NCBI GenBank assembly: GCA_021464415.1
Contig: CM038465.1
Coordinates: 81,068,919-81,132,918 of the forward strand
Origin: Lonicera japonica
Lineage: Eukaryota; Streptophyta; Magnoliopsida; Dipsacales; Caprifoliaceae
Length of the DNA stretch: 64,000 nt
Reading direction: 5' to 3'
Shown here one piece after another: positions 1 to 10,353 of the stretch (the first letter of the stretch is position 1; every line of letters begins with the position of its first letter). The notes beneath the pieces are model-generated. The model did not search any database, had not been told where the DNA came from, and was given only the letters and a program-made list of their open reading frames with translations. The position numbers and the translations under genes were made by a program.

Positions 1-935
1 CTCTCTCATTACAATGAAGAAGAATTTACTGAGATCTGACAATCACCCAAATGGGAATATTGCCAAAGTCACTTATCCACTAGAGAATCCACTAGAGAGA
101 TGTTCTTGAACACCGAATTGGTGAATTCTCAAGCCTTGTCATTCCTCCTCACAATGTCTAGAGACGCAAGCCCAACTAACTAACTTGCTCTCTCCCAGCC
201 CCACCCATACCATACCACAGAAGATATATTATCGCCTTTTCAATCTCTCCACTACTCTAGCACAAAATTCCAAACAAAGAAACATACAGATGGATGTTAG
301 CGAGGCACCTCCTAATAAGAACTAGATTCGCTTTTAGCCATCTAACCTCCTAGAAATCCTCTCAACCACATGGTCCCAAAAATAATAGATTTTAAACTAA
401 TGAAAACCCAAGGGTTGCTGAACCAGGCATCTAGCCTCCAATCCTAAGTTATCAATGACAGGGGACTCCATATTAACCCCTCAAAGCCCACTCTTGTCCA
501 TGTTAGTATCCTCTCAACGTCTTGACAAATCCAAGATGTACCAAAAAAAAAAATCTTTGTAGAATCTAAGAACATCATGGTGTCCCTTGAAATTTCTAAA
601 CGGGACACTCCAAGGATTGTCGCTCAATCAATCCAACCTTCTGAATTCTTATAAACATTGTTCACCACATCAGCAACTAAGGTGAACTACTTAATTAAAA
701 TGGAGATAAATGGCCCCATCTCTCAAAACCCTGTTACTCCTTAGCTCCTCCTCTCATAGGAACTGGAAACCAGGAACTCAAAAACATCCCTGGATCTAGA
801 TTCTCCATCTAAATACCAAATCCCATTCCACTCTGATGCAGCATCCGAAAAGCACCAATTAAGCCTGTCATAGAACTCCTCAAAATCTAGCTTGAATAAG
901 ATATATCATGTCAAAACAAACTGAGGGCAAGTGGA
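1..935 (-). mobile_element. LINE (non-LTR retrotransposon) remnant, reverse transcriptase region, broken
   Basis: Read on the minus strand, this stretch carries an RT domain in order but split by stops and frame changes. Near 895-851 it gives FKLDFEEFYDRLNW (motif A region). Further along come FTLVADVVNNVYKN and DTMMFLDSTK, which match the LINE patterns FTLVADVL and FADDTMIFLD. Near 375-330 it gives FWDHVVERISRRLDG, the hallmark that follows YLGLPLG in plant LINEs, and then a degraded VSW...QGLRI block. The order is that of a plant L1-type RT, running off the left edge toward its 3' end. It has the same orientation as the AP-1 gamma exon at 1487-1522, so it probably sits inside that gene's first intron. 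It cannot be active in this form. The upstream boundary near 935 is approximate. Confidence 0.8.
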
Positions 936-1486
936 ATATAGTTTTATCAACACATTGTCAATTGGTTAAATGAGTGTTTATTAGGAGTGTTCTCATTGCA
1001 GGTATTTACACCAGCTCATCTGACGCTCTTACTTGCATTTCAATTATTTACGTATAGTTTCGCATTGACTGTCATTTTGGTTTTGCTGCTCCTTAGGTAC
1101 ATTTTTGATATAATTCTGATAAGCATAGTGTATTTCAATAAATTGACAAAGTTGTTCAAGTGTAGCATGCAACAACCAAAAAGAGATGATCAACGATAAG
1201 AAATATTGCACATCGCATCACATTACATTAAAGTGAAGTAATGCATACTAAACTTGAGAACCTCCAAAATCAAACGACCTATCATAAGTAACTTTACTTT
1301 AAACACACACATGTGGACAGCATAATTGCAAGGAAACTCAATAGCAGCAATGTCGAAACTGTAGAATTTAAATCCAAGGCAACTAAAGTAACACAAATAT
1401 AGCCTTTGAGAAATTGAGCAAGTAATTGAAAATGAGAAAACAGCGAAAGTAATTCAAATAAAGGGTGAGTTGTTTGTTTTGTATAC
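936..1486 (-). other. Probable first-intron sequence of the AP-1 gamma-adaptin gene
   Basis: On the minus strand this follows the predicted AP1G first exon. It is AT-rich with no conserved coding frame, and the expected second exon (starting DMIRAIRACK in plant homologues) is not found here or further left. I therefore infer that the intron continues through the LINE remnant and beyond the window edge. A short plus-strand open frame at 987-1199 is hydrophobic but matches nothing I recognise. Confidence 0.4.
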
Positions 1487-1522
1487 TGGCCTTAGACGCG
1501 TGCCTGACGAAAAAGGATTCAT
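1487..1522 (-). CDS. AP1G: AP-1 complex subunit gamma (gamma-adaptin), first coding exon only
   Basis: The minus strand from the ATG at 1522-1520 reads MNPFSSGTRLRP. The first 11 residues are identical to the N-terminus known for plant gamma-adaptins, the large subunit of the AP-1 clathrin adaptor that sorts cargo at the trans-Golgi network. After MNPFSSGTRLR the family continues DMIRA, so the exon must end here. There are two possible donors. A GT donor after CCA (intron from 1486) leaves an extra Pro. A GC donor after AAG (exon ending 1491, intron beginning GCCAGT) splits the Arg/Ser codon exactly where the family varies. The remainder lies beyond the left edge, behind a LINE-bearing intron. 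The match is short, so the call rests on exact identity, position after a GC-richer leader, and a plausible donor. A chance match or a relic exon cannot be excluded. Confidence 0.6.
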
Positions 1523-1960
1523 GATTGGGTCGGTTTTGAAACTGTGGGAGAGCTCGATCAGATCCAGGTGTGCAGATTGACTATATATATATATATATAT
1601 ATCTTCAATCAATCGAAGCTAAGATATGTCTGTAGATGTAAAATAAAGGATTTTAAAGGAAAGGGATTATAGAGTTTTTTTTTCTACAGAGATTTGGATC
1701 TGAAAGAAGAGAATGGAGCGATAAATAAGTTGATCTTATTATTATTATGACTATGACTATGCTGTCGTCTCGTGTAATGAAGAATGATGAATCTCTCCGT
1801 TTCTTCCCCGCTTACGATCGACCGTCCGTCTCCGTCTCTCTCGTCTCTGTGTGAGAAAGCACTAAAATTCCTAAGGGGGAATTGATTCTGTTGCCTGTCT
1901 GTCACCTATTAGCTCACCCTCGACATCTGATTGAAAATTGGAATTGGAAATTAAAATGTA
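1523..1960 (-). promoter_or_regulatory. Probable 5' leader and promoter of the AP-1 gamma gene
   Basis: Upstream of the minus-strand ATG is a GC-richer, purine-rich stretch (GAGAGACGGAGACGG on the minus strand, about 1820-1850). It contains a (TA)n tract at 1582-1601 about 60 bases before the start codon. This resembles a plant 5' UTR, possibly with an intron. The frame open at 1684-1905 on the minus strand is low-complexity leader sequence, not a protein I can support. Confidence 0.4.
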
Positions 1961-2277
1961 ATTTTCAAAACTTACGAGAAGATTGGGTGATTTGGGCACT
2001 GTTTATTTATTATAGGTAAAATCCACTAAATTCCCTTACACTATTATTTTTTTACATTAAACTTTCTCATTTTTTAAAGGCTGACACTAAACTTTTTTGA
2101 TTTAATTGTTATCGATATTTAATCTTCAAAGTTGACAGATCTATTAAAATACTAACGAAATAGTTGTTATGTGCCTCCCATGTGAGCATTAATGGATAAA
2201 AATATAACAATCTATCTATTTAAACATATCATATCTTTCAATTAGGAGAGAGCCTATTTTTTTTTATCTTACCCCAC

Positions 2278-2696
2278 TTAGAAGGGAAACCTAAAATATT
2301 TACCAAGGGAATCCAACACAGGGATATTGAACAGCTCAGAAATATTATCTTTCAAAACAGGAAGACAGTTAAAGCTGAAAACAATGTCAGAGTTACTGAA
2401 ATTGATGATCGACTTGATCTGAGGCGTGGTAATAAAGAAAATAACATCGTCCGCAAAAAGGCTATTGGTAAGCATCTTCGATAAGAATTTAGAGACCAAA
2501 TGACCAGGAAGGAGGATAATTGATCCCCTTGGTGAAGGCCCCGGGTAGGAAAGAAGGCTGGCAGTGACTTCTCATTGAATAATACTTTCATAGAACACGA
2601 GAAAACACTCTGTAAAATCAGATTACATCGGTGCACGTACACACTTGAGTTCAAGGGGATACAGTTGTACCCATTAATTTTTGGATTTTTTTTCAT
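2278..2696 (-). mobile_element. Second LINE reverse transcriptase fragment, frameshifted
   Basis: The minus strand gives FFPTRGLHQGDQLSSFL, matching the RT motif RGLRQGDPLSPFLF. After a frame change near 2500 it gives NSLFADDVIFF, the catalytic FADD box, and then DSLGKYFRFPF, matching LGKYLGFPL. These are successive landmarks of a plant LINE RT. The fragment differs from the LINE at 1-935, which has its own copy of the same region, so it is a separate insertion of another family. It is truncated at both ends. It lies just upstream of the predicted AP1G promoter. Confidence 0.8.
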
Positions 2697-3154
2697 ATAT
2701 ATATATATATATTTATATTAATTAAAAATATTTTATGTTTGGTATTTATAATTAATAATATGATGCTTTTGACCATAAATTAAATATATTACTCGTTTTA
2801 TCTCAAATTAAAAGTATACTAACACTGATTCAATTTAATGAGTGCTCACGATTACAATTTATTAATTATTTTATTATTATTGTTGTTATATTATTATGTG
2901 CAAAAAAGAAAATGAGGCTTTAATGAGTCTTCATGTAAAAGAAAATTGCCACTCCTTATTTGAAACAAAGTGAGTAATTTTTACTAAAGTTGACAATACA
3001 ATTCATTTTTGTGAATGCGGAAGCAATTAATTCTAATATTTAAACACGGCATTATCCTTTTAATAATTAATTAACACTTTTGTAAATGAGGCACAAAAAA
3101 TTATTTTGGCAATAGGTGAAACATTCTTTATTTCTAAAATTTCTTAAACTTTTA

Positions 3155-3441
3155 GGCTTTGCTTAATAACAAGAAAAACACTTGATTTATGTAAAAAGTT
3201 GAAAAATAAGTTGAAGTATGCGATGAGATGCTTTCCATCTTATGCTCATTTTTATGAATAGATGTCCTACACCCTTCATTATTTTTTGTGAATTTTTTTT
3301 CTTTCTCAACTACCAAAAGAAAAAATTTCCATGAAAAAAATCACAATTTAGGAAAATATCTCACCATATGTCTCAACTTATTTTTCAACTTTTTACAAAA
3401 GTCAACTATTTTCCTTTTCCATCATGTTATTAAACGGACCC
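3155..3441. mobile_element. MITE, PIF/Harbinger (Tourist)-like, family A copy 1
   Basis: This 287-bp element is flanked by TTA at 3152-3154 and 3442-3444. Its ends form a long inverted repeat. The left end starts GGCTTTGCTTAATAACAAG and the right end, reverse-complemented, starts GGGTCCGTTTAATAACATG; the similarity continues for about 85 bases. TTA duplications and such ends are typical of Tourist-like MITEs. The middle contains a short open frame (3288-3485) that recurs in related copies and is not a gene. Related copies are at 31219, 37888, 48525 and 59916. Confidence 0.85.
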
Positions 3442-3444
3442 TTA

Positions 3445-4718
3445 ATGTTTATATTTGTTCTTTTGAGGTAAAGATGGATAAATAATTCTCAACGATTAAG
3501 TTTGTGAATATATTTTTTTCAAATAACGTTTTTCAAAAAATGCCTATTATACCTATGAATGTAATTTTTCATTTTACTCATATATATATATATATAATTT
3601 GCATATTTTATGAGTGATGATTTATGAAGTCAAATTATTTTTACAGTCTTTTATGTATGTACCCCCTCAACAAAAATTCCACATACGTCCCTGCACCAGT
3701 GGGCATTGAAACCGAAACCAACCAATACTTCCTTTAATAAATTCTAGTATACTTCTATGCGATCGTATACTTTATTCATATCAAGCTTAATCAAAAGATT
3801 TACCCATTCTCTTCCTTTTAAGCCACGAAAAAACTTCTTAAGCGGTTATGATATATTATCTTAAATGAGTCAACCCAATTTTTCACTCACCTTCCTACGT
3901 ATTTTACTCTTTTTCCCAATGGCGACCTTGTTTTCTACCTTTCTAATCTCACATACTTTACCTTTTGTTTTTAATCTCTTAGGGAATCTTCAACCCAAAT
4001 GCCAAAAAAATAAGTTAATAGATTAAATTTATATTATAAATACACTGCAAATCACATCGCAAAAAGGTAGAATTTATCCTAAACAATATATAATGCATCG
4101 TCCCACAAGGCAGCTCCTTGGACAATGTATCGCCCCATGAGTATAAAAGAAAAAAAAATGGAACCTTAGGAAGATATATAAAAAATCGCCCAAAGTCTTT
4201 CTTCTTTTCCTTTTTTGTTTAACCGTCAAATTTGGTCTATCCCATGCATCATATGTCGCCCCCCACGCATGTTAGATTAAGACGACATAGGGCAACATAT
4301 GATATGTCGATAGTGTAAACTTTATCGGCTGCTATCATTTACCTTACCTCTTATTAAGTAAACGTGTATCAAAACTTAGTTATATATTAAGTAACAAATA
4401 ATCAATCAAAATTATGGTTAAATAAAGTTTTTAAAGCTCATTTTTCCTTTATAAAATTAAACCATTGCACTGCTATTAAAACATCTTAGATTTTATATAA
4501 CTTGTAAAGTAACAAATAATGTTCATTTTTTTTTATATAAACATCACATTTTAAAGATTATCTTGGACCGTATACACAGCACATGTTTAATTAAGATAAA
4601 TTAAATAAAAGTAACAAGTGTTCAAGCCGTCTACGGGATGAGTATACATTTAATTTACTTAAATGCAATTGTTTATATTTTGAAACATATTCTTTATGAT
4701 AAAAAAAATGGTCATGAT
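3445..4718. other. AT-rich intergenic DNA, no gene seen
   Basis: This holds AT-rich sequence with a (TA)n tract near 3583-3596. I see no conserved frame, splice pattern or RNA gene. Confidence 0.5.
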
Positions 4719-7232
4719 ATTGGCACCCCTAAAAACACTTAGTAACATTCTCACTTTAATTTAATCCTTTGCAACCGAGTAAGGTGTCTGTTACTCGGTT
4801 CTTGAGGGCCGAGTTTGTTACACCTTATGTGTAAATTAGTAGTAAACATGCTCTATCATTTATTTTAAGTTTAGTGCTTTTAATTTCCTTGAAAAAGAAA
4901 GAATTTTAGGTGTTATTTTTAGATTCCAGTGCTCCAACAAGAGCCTGTTAAATATCAACAAGGACCTGTTGAAATTGTTTAGAAATGCAAAAATGCACTA
5001 GTGCATTGGCGAGGGGTCTGGCCTAGAAGCTTCATTTTTCATATATATAAAACCCAATTTCTCCCAAACTTCCATGAATGGGTTTATAAGCTCAGTCTCT
5101 CTAAGAATTCAACATCTAAACCTCTTTGGATCTTAATATGCCTTAAGGAAAAGTTATTCTGCACATCAAGAGGAACCTGGTGACGCAGGAATTTCGGAGT
5201 TTCATCAATCGAAGTTTTGGATCATCATCTCCATTTTCATATTTTTTGAGCTCTATTTCGAGGTAGGGGTTCCTAGACTTAATTCTTAAGATAATATGGG
5301 TTTGATTTTGGAAATAACATGGTATTGACTTAAATATGAAAGTGTTCTTTAGTTAAAATAAAATTCTCATGTTATTGATTATAGAATTTATACTAAAAGC
5401 TTAATGTGGTGTTTAATATTAATTTATGGTACATATTTGAGACAAGTTTCTTATTTTTTTCCTTGAAATCTTGATAAAAAAACAAATGATTTCTAAAAGT
5501 TATGAGTTTACTTATGAAAAAGAGGAAGATTAAGGAATATATCTTGAATGTTTATACACCACACAAGCTTGAGGATGTAAAATTCAAGTTAAATTGTCTC
5601 AAGGTTGTTAGAGTTCACTTGACATAAGTTATCTAATAGTATGAACTATAATTCAAGAATATTGGATTATTGACATATGAGAATTAAATTGTGTAAGTAC
5701 AATAGTATCATGATAATTAAATTGTGACTATGAGCAAGGCATATCATTTAAACTTTAAATCTATGTTATGTTTAGATGAATCTCTATATTCCTTAGGAAT
5801 AAATCGTTTGATGAGACCAAATTGGATATTTTGTTGTATATTATGTGCAAAGGAATATAGGATGGTGACTATCAGAGTTTACACGACATAAATTATTCAA
5901 TAAAGAGATTATTTGCATTATAAATTGTGTCATTCCAATCAATTGGATTTCTTGGCTACATCGGAGCTTCATTATATATCTTGGTATGGATGTTATAAGG
6001 ACTTGAATGTCCTATGGCAAACTCATGGAGGCCTTATTATTATTATTATCTTGATATCTTCTATATGGAAGATGATCGATGATGTTCAATTATCAATTTT
6101 TTTTTGGTAAAAGTTGTATTAGCTTATAGGATGACCACGAGTGTGGGAGATCTCTATAGGAATCTATATGAATGGTGCTTGCTAGGTGAAAATAAGGTAG
6201 GGTCTGGTGCCCTTGGGTTGAAAAGTCCTAAACCATTTGGGAGCAATGTTTGGCCGCCTATAAACTACCGGTGAAGAGCCCGGGAACATAGGTATTGACA
6301 ACACACCATGGGATTAAATATTTTCTATATAGTGTGGACGGGCTATCCCACTTCGTGGTTATGACAATGGTATGTCATTTTGGGGTAGACATATTCTATA
6401 ACACGATCTCGGTTCGGATTCTCATCAGCAAGAATTATGACGATGTTATACCCTCTTGGAGCGGATGGTTTTTATAATATGACTTCGGCTCGGATTCTCA
6501 TTGGCACGAATCATTAAGGTTTGAAAATGGGTTGACACAAATGTGGTAACCTGCATATGCACGAGCATGCATTGTTTTAAGTCAATTGTTTGATAAATAT
6601 CGCTTGTGATAATTGAATTACTTTAAGTTTTATTTATCATGCGTGTGTTGGTAAGTGAATTAATGATTCAAAAAAATTTCCTTTTATGGCCCCTACTGAA
6701 CGATATGCTCACCCGACTTTTTTAAAAGGATGTAGGTACTCAAGATGACGAGGATACCAATGTTACGTCGGGTTCCGGGATGTCTTAGGTGGCTCTGAAC
6801 TGCCCTGCTTTTGCATTGTAAATATGATAATGTGGCTAGCCAATGCTCACCTTATAACGTTTAGACTAATGTTGATAGTTGTCGTGTTTTGAATACTAAG
6901 TATATGATTAACCTTTGTATAATTAATTTCCAAAATTCATTTAATTTACAATATGCATTAAACGTTTGATTACGTAAAAAATTTTATTACCCATTTTAGC
7001 TAGTTTAAGATGGGTTAGTAACACTCGTGGCCTTAATTGTACGGGTAATCATGTTAATTAAGGCATGGGTTTTACACAAGTATAAGTTTATATACTCGGT
7101 CCTTGACAACCGAGTAAGGCATTATTAAGTTTATATTCGGTCCCTCATAACTAGATAACATATACCTTACTCGGTTGGCAATGACCGAATAAAAAGTGAG
7201 AGTATTTTCAAGAGATATTGGGAATGTCAATA
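4719..7232. mobile_element. Non-autonomous DNA transposon with imperfect inverted ends and ACTCGGT motifs
   Basis: The left end (about 4719-4825) and the reverse complement of the right end (about 7095-7232) align over about 100 bases. Both start near ATATTGGCAC/ATATTGACAT, share an exact TCTCAC block, then CAACCGAGTAAGG, then GAGGG(C/A)CCGA. The motif ACTCGGT/ACCGAGT occurs several times inside both ends, like the subterminal repeats of CACTA or hAT elements. I could not find a clear target duplication, so the superfamily is open. The 2.3-kb interior has no transposase frame. It has three short open frames (5001-5183, 5913-6110, 6295-6477) without recognisable similarity, and a degenerate repeat near 6400-6520 in which TCTCGGTTCGGATTCTCATC is echoed about 75 bases later. 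Confidence 0.6.
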
Positions 7233-8302
7233 TTTATACCTTAAAAAGATGGGGAAAAATGAAACAATGAAATATAAAATTAAAAAAATATGATAGCTGT
7301 GTAACATTTAAATTATTCCTTGACTTTTGAAAATAAAATAAAATTATGCATTGTCTTTATCATAAAACTCAAAGTTTGAGTTGATCGAATAAACTTAAAA
7401 TTATGAGATTTAAAAAAGAGTAAAAAAGACTGAACCAGTCACACATCGAATTTTGATCACCATTTTTACACATTGTCGGACTTTACAAAAAGTTTATTGG
7501 CAATAAATGAATGTAGGGAGATATCACTGATTTAGGAAATAAAAATTTAAGGAAGACTAATATTACAATATTGAAAATAAATTCTTAATTTATTTATAAA
7601 TTAAAATATTGTTTAATTAATAAAATTGATTAGTCTCAACCTTATCAATTTATAGAGTTTTTTACTGTGCATAAACTGTTTTATCCTATCAAACTCAACG
7701 TTGCATTCTCTTATAAGATAAATATATCCCATTTATCTTGCATATGCTACTTATTATAGATGCTATTAGTAAATGCGATGAATTAAATATTTTTTAGGCA
7801 AGGATTTAATGAATTTTAACTTTTATTGTTTTAGATTGACAAAATACGATGAATTAATCTGGGTTTAAATCCTGGGAGAGGAAAAGTAAGGAGACTCGAA
7901 ACATAAATTTGGTACGTTAACACTTTACTAAACTACTATACTATAAAGCCACGTGAACAAATGTTAGCAAACTCTATTTTAATGTCTCCACATTTGGCTG
8001 ACATTACCGAATATTTTGATTTTAACTGTCAAGAAAAGAAATTAAAGAAAGGAGAAAAAAAAAACATTTTGATTTTGTATAAAAACCCGAATCTGCTAGG
8101 CCGCCAGCCTTTGGTTTTATTCTTTGAATAATAACAGAAACAGGACTTGGGCTCAAAAGCCTTGGTCCATTCTTAGGCTCTGGCCCAGTTTGCAAATAGG
8201 TAGACTAATAATTGATGGTGTCGCGAATAAATGAACTAAAGTTGAAACTAATGCCATACTATTTTCTCCAACATTTGTTGGGGGTGGCTGCAATGCCAAA
8301 TT
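7233..8302. other. AT-rich intergenic DNA, no gene seen
   Basis: No conserved frame or element ends were recognised in this stretch. Confidence 0.5.
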
Positions 8303-8305
8303 TTA

Positions 8306-8744
8306 CGGTCCATTTGGATTGAGTGAATGTGAAGGGAAGGAAAGAAAAAGAGGATAAAGAATTGTATTTCACTTATTTGGATAGATTTATAAGAAGGAGC
8401 GGAGAGGGAAAGGAAGGATTGGGAGGGAATGCCAATCCCATTTATTCTTTTATTTTGTTTCCTTCTAATATTAAGAGGATTGGGAGGAAAAAGAAAAGTT
8501 TTTAATGATTTTTTTACGTTATTCTAAATTTAACTCTAATTTGTTAATAATATATTAAATCACATTCCTTTCCTTTCTTTTCTTCTTTCTATCCAAACAA
8601 GATTTATTTTCATTCCATTCTTTTTCATCTTTAGTTATCCAAACAACAATAAAATTTAACTTATTCCTTTCTATTCTATTCCATTCCCTTCCATTCTAAT
8701 TAACTATTTCCTTTTCATCCATTCCCTTCAATCCAAACGGACTG
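8306..8744. mobile_element. MITE, Tourist-like, family B
   Basis: This 439-bp element has TTA on both sides (8303-8305 and 8745-8747). Its inverted ends are CGGTCCATTTGGATTGA on the left and CAGTCCGTTTGGATTGA on the right (reverse complement). The interior is purine-rich on the left and pyrimidine-rich on the right, so the whole transcript could fold back. The open frame at 8323-8505 lies inside it and is not a gene. Confidence 0.88.
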
Positions 8745-8840
8745 TTAGTAAAATACGCCAAATGAACTAAATTGATGCCACACAGCAAGTTAATCACTTA
8801 TTATATTTCAAACTGAGCAATTCTTTTTACAGGTCATAAT

Positions 8841-9297
8841 TGTTAGAATAAATGGCCAAGCCCAATTAGTTGGGACGGGCTAAAAGTCTAATTAAACCTA
8901 GTCCTAATTAGATTAGGGTTAGGGATAGCTTAGACTATAAATATAAGACAAATCATAATTGGTTGTTTTATGTTCATCTTATAGTAGCTAGCACACATTA
9001 TAAGAATAAAAAAAAATCTCTCTTATATATATATATATACAATATATAAAGAACTACGAAGAGGTTCGTGAGATCTAGATTCGTTCTTGCCGTGTGGATT
9101 ACCGTTAGAGGCTGGACGCTTGGACGGCTGTGGTGACGAAACTAGTACTTGCTATTCATCAGAATATCAGAAACAACGTTTTCTTTAAGAGGTATTCATT
9201 CTATCATATATCCTATCGAAGAACAAGGGTGATCCTTTTTACTATTGGTTATGGATCTTTTTAATTTTGCTGTGCATGTCAGATCAATAACCTAACA
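8841..9297 (+). repeat. 5' LTR of the copia element
   Basis: It starts TGTTAGAATA and ends CCTAACA, with the standard TG...CA ends. A TATA-like ACTATAAATATAAG lies at about 8934-8947, the likely promoter of the element RNA. It matches 15440-15894 almost base for base. Confidence 0.97.
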
Positions 9298-9298
9298 G

Positions 9299-9310
9299 TG
9301 GTATCAGAGG
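9299..9310 (+). other. Primer-binding site (tRNA-Met type) of the copia element
   Basis: TGGTATCAGAGG follows the 5' LTR after one base. TGGTATCAGAGC is the usual plant copia primer-binding site, complementary to the 3' end of initiator tRNA-Met; the last base differs here. Confidence 0.9.
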
Positions 9311-10353
9311 GAGCCTTGTTACTTGATAGAATTTGATTGTTGATTCAACAATAGTAGTTATCATTTATTAATTTGATTTGCAAAGTTCACGGATTTGAAA
9401 TCTTACAAATCTGAGTCAATGTCAAATGCATGGATCAGATTCAAAAGGTATTTATTAAAAGGATATTGAATGCAATTATTTCATTTACTCAACTTAATAT
9501 CAAAAGATCCACGCAGATCTGCAATTTTTGTTTTGATATGAATTGCGACTTCTATTATATTTAATTCTTCAATTAAATTCAAATTAAATTGAGAATTAAA
9601 TTATTTTGGTATTAAAATTGCAAAAATCCTTTTATTAATAATATTGATTAGATTAATTTATTAATTTTTTTTTTATCTGTGAATGTCTAAAATGGTTTTA
9701 GACAGTACGTTAGTATATTGCAAATCTCGAAATTAATACTTACAGTGAATGTTGAATATTTCATATTAAATGGATGACTATTAGTGGATGTTTATATATA
9801 TACAAGTTTGTTTAAATAAAACCCCTCAGTTAAAATATTAGATTCGTATTAAATGGTTAATACAAAGTGCCTTCAGTTGTTATAGTGAAAACCATAGTCC
9901 ATTATCGATGTTAGCTTGTTGAGTCACTCAAGGCTACACGCTTATGGATATGTTTTATCACTGTGAAATATATGATATCTCTGAACGAATGGTCGAATCT
10001 AACTAAAATTTTATCTTTTGTTGAGCCACTCAAGGAGATAGAATTTTAGAGGCACAATCAAGTTAACACGTAAGATATGTAAGGCAATGAGTTGTCGACT
10101 TGATAATCTAGGAGTCATATAGAGATGTGATTGATAAGCGTATCTACCTGAATGTTTTATTGGGGCTTGTTGAGTCACTCAAGGTTCTAATAAAATGGAA
10201 GGGGTCCTAGCCCACTGGGAATCTGATTGATTCTAATAATGCCCGGGGTCATTTAAATAGTGGGAGCACATTTAATTTAATTAAAGACCAGATTAAATTA
10301 AATCTTAAACATTTATTAATTGTCTATTTATTCTGTCATTTCAGTTTTGAATA

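Noticed and set aside
987..1199. Hydrophobic plus-strand frame after a TTCTCATTGCAG acceptor-like site
   Set aside because: No partner exons or similarity; it lies in the probable AP1G intron on the opposite strand.
1684..1905. Open frame of 73 codons on the minus strand
   Set aside because: It lies in the predicted AP1G leader, is low-complexity (His/Ser/Asn and purine-derived) and has no family similarity.
5001..6477. Three short plus-strand frames inside the 4719-7232 element
   Set aside because: No similarity to transposases or host proteins that I can recognise, and no shared phase to form a spliced product.
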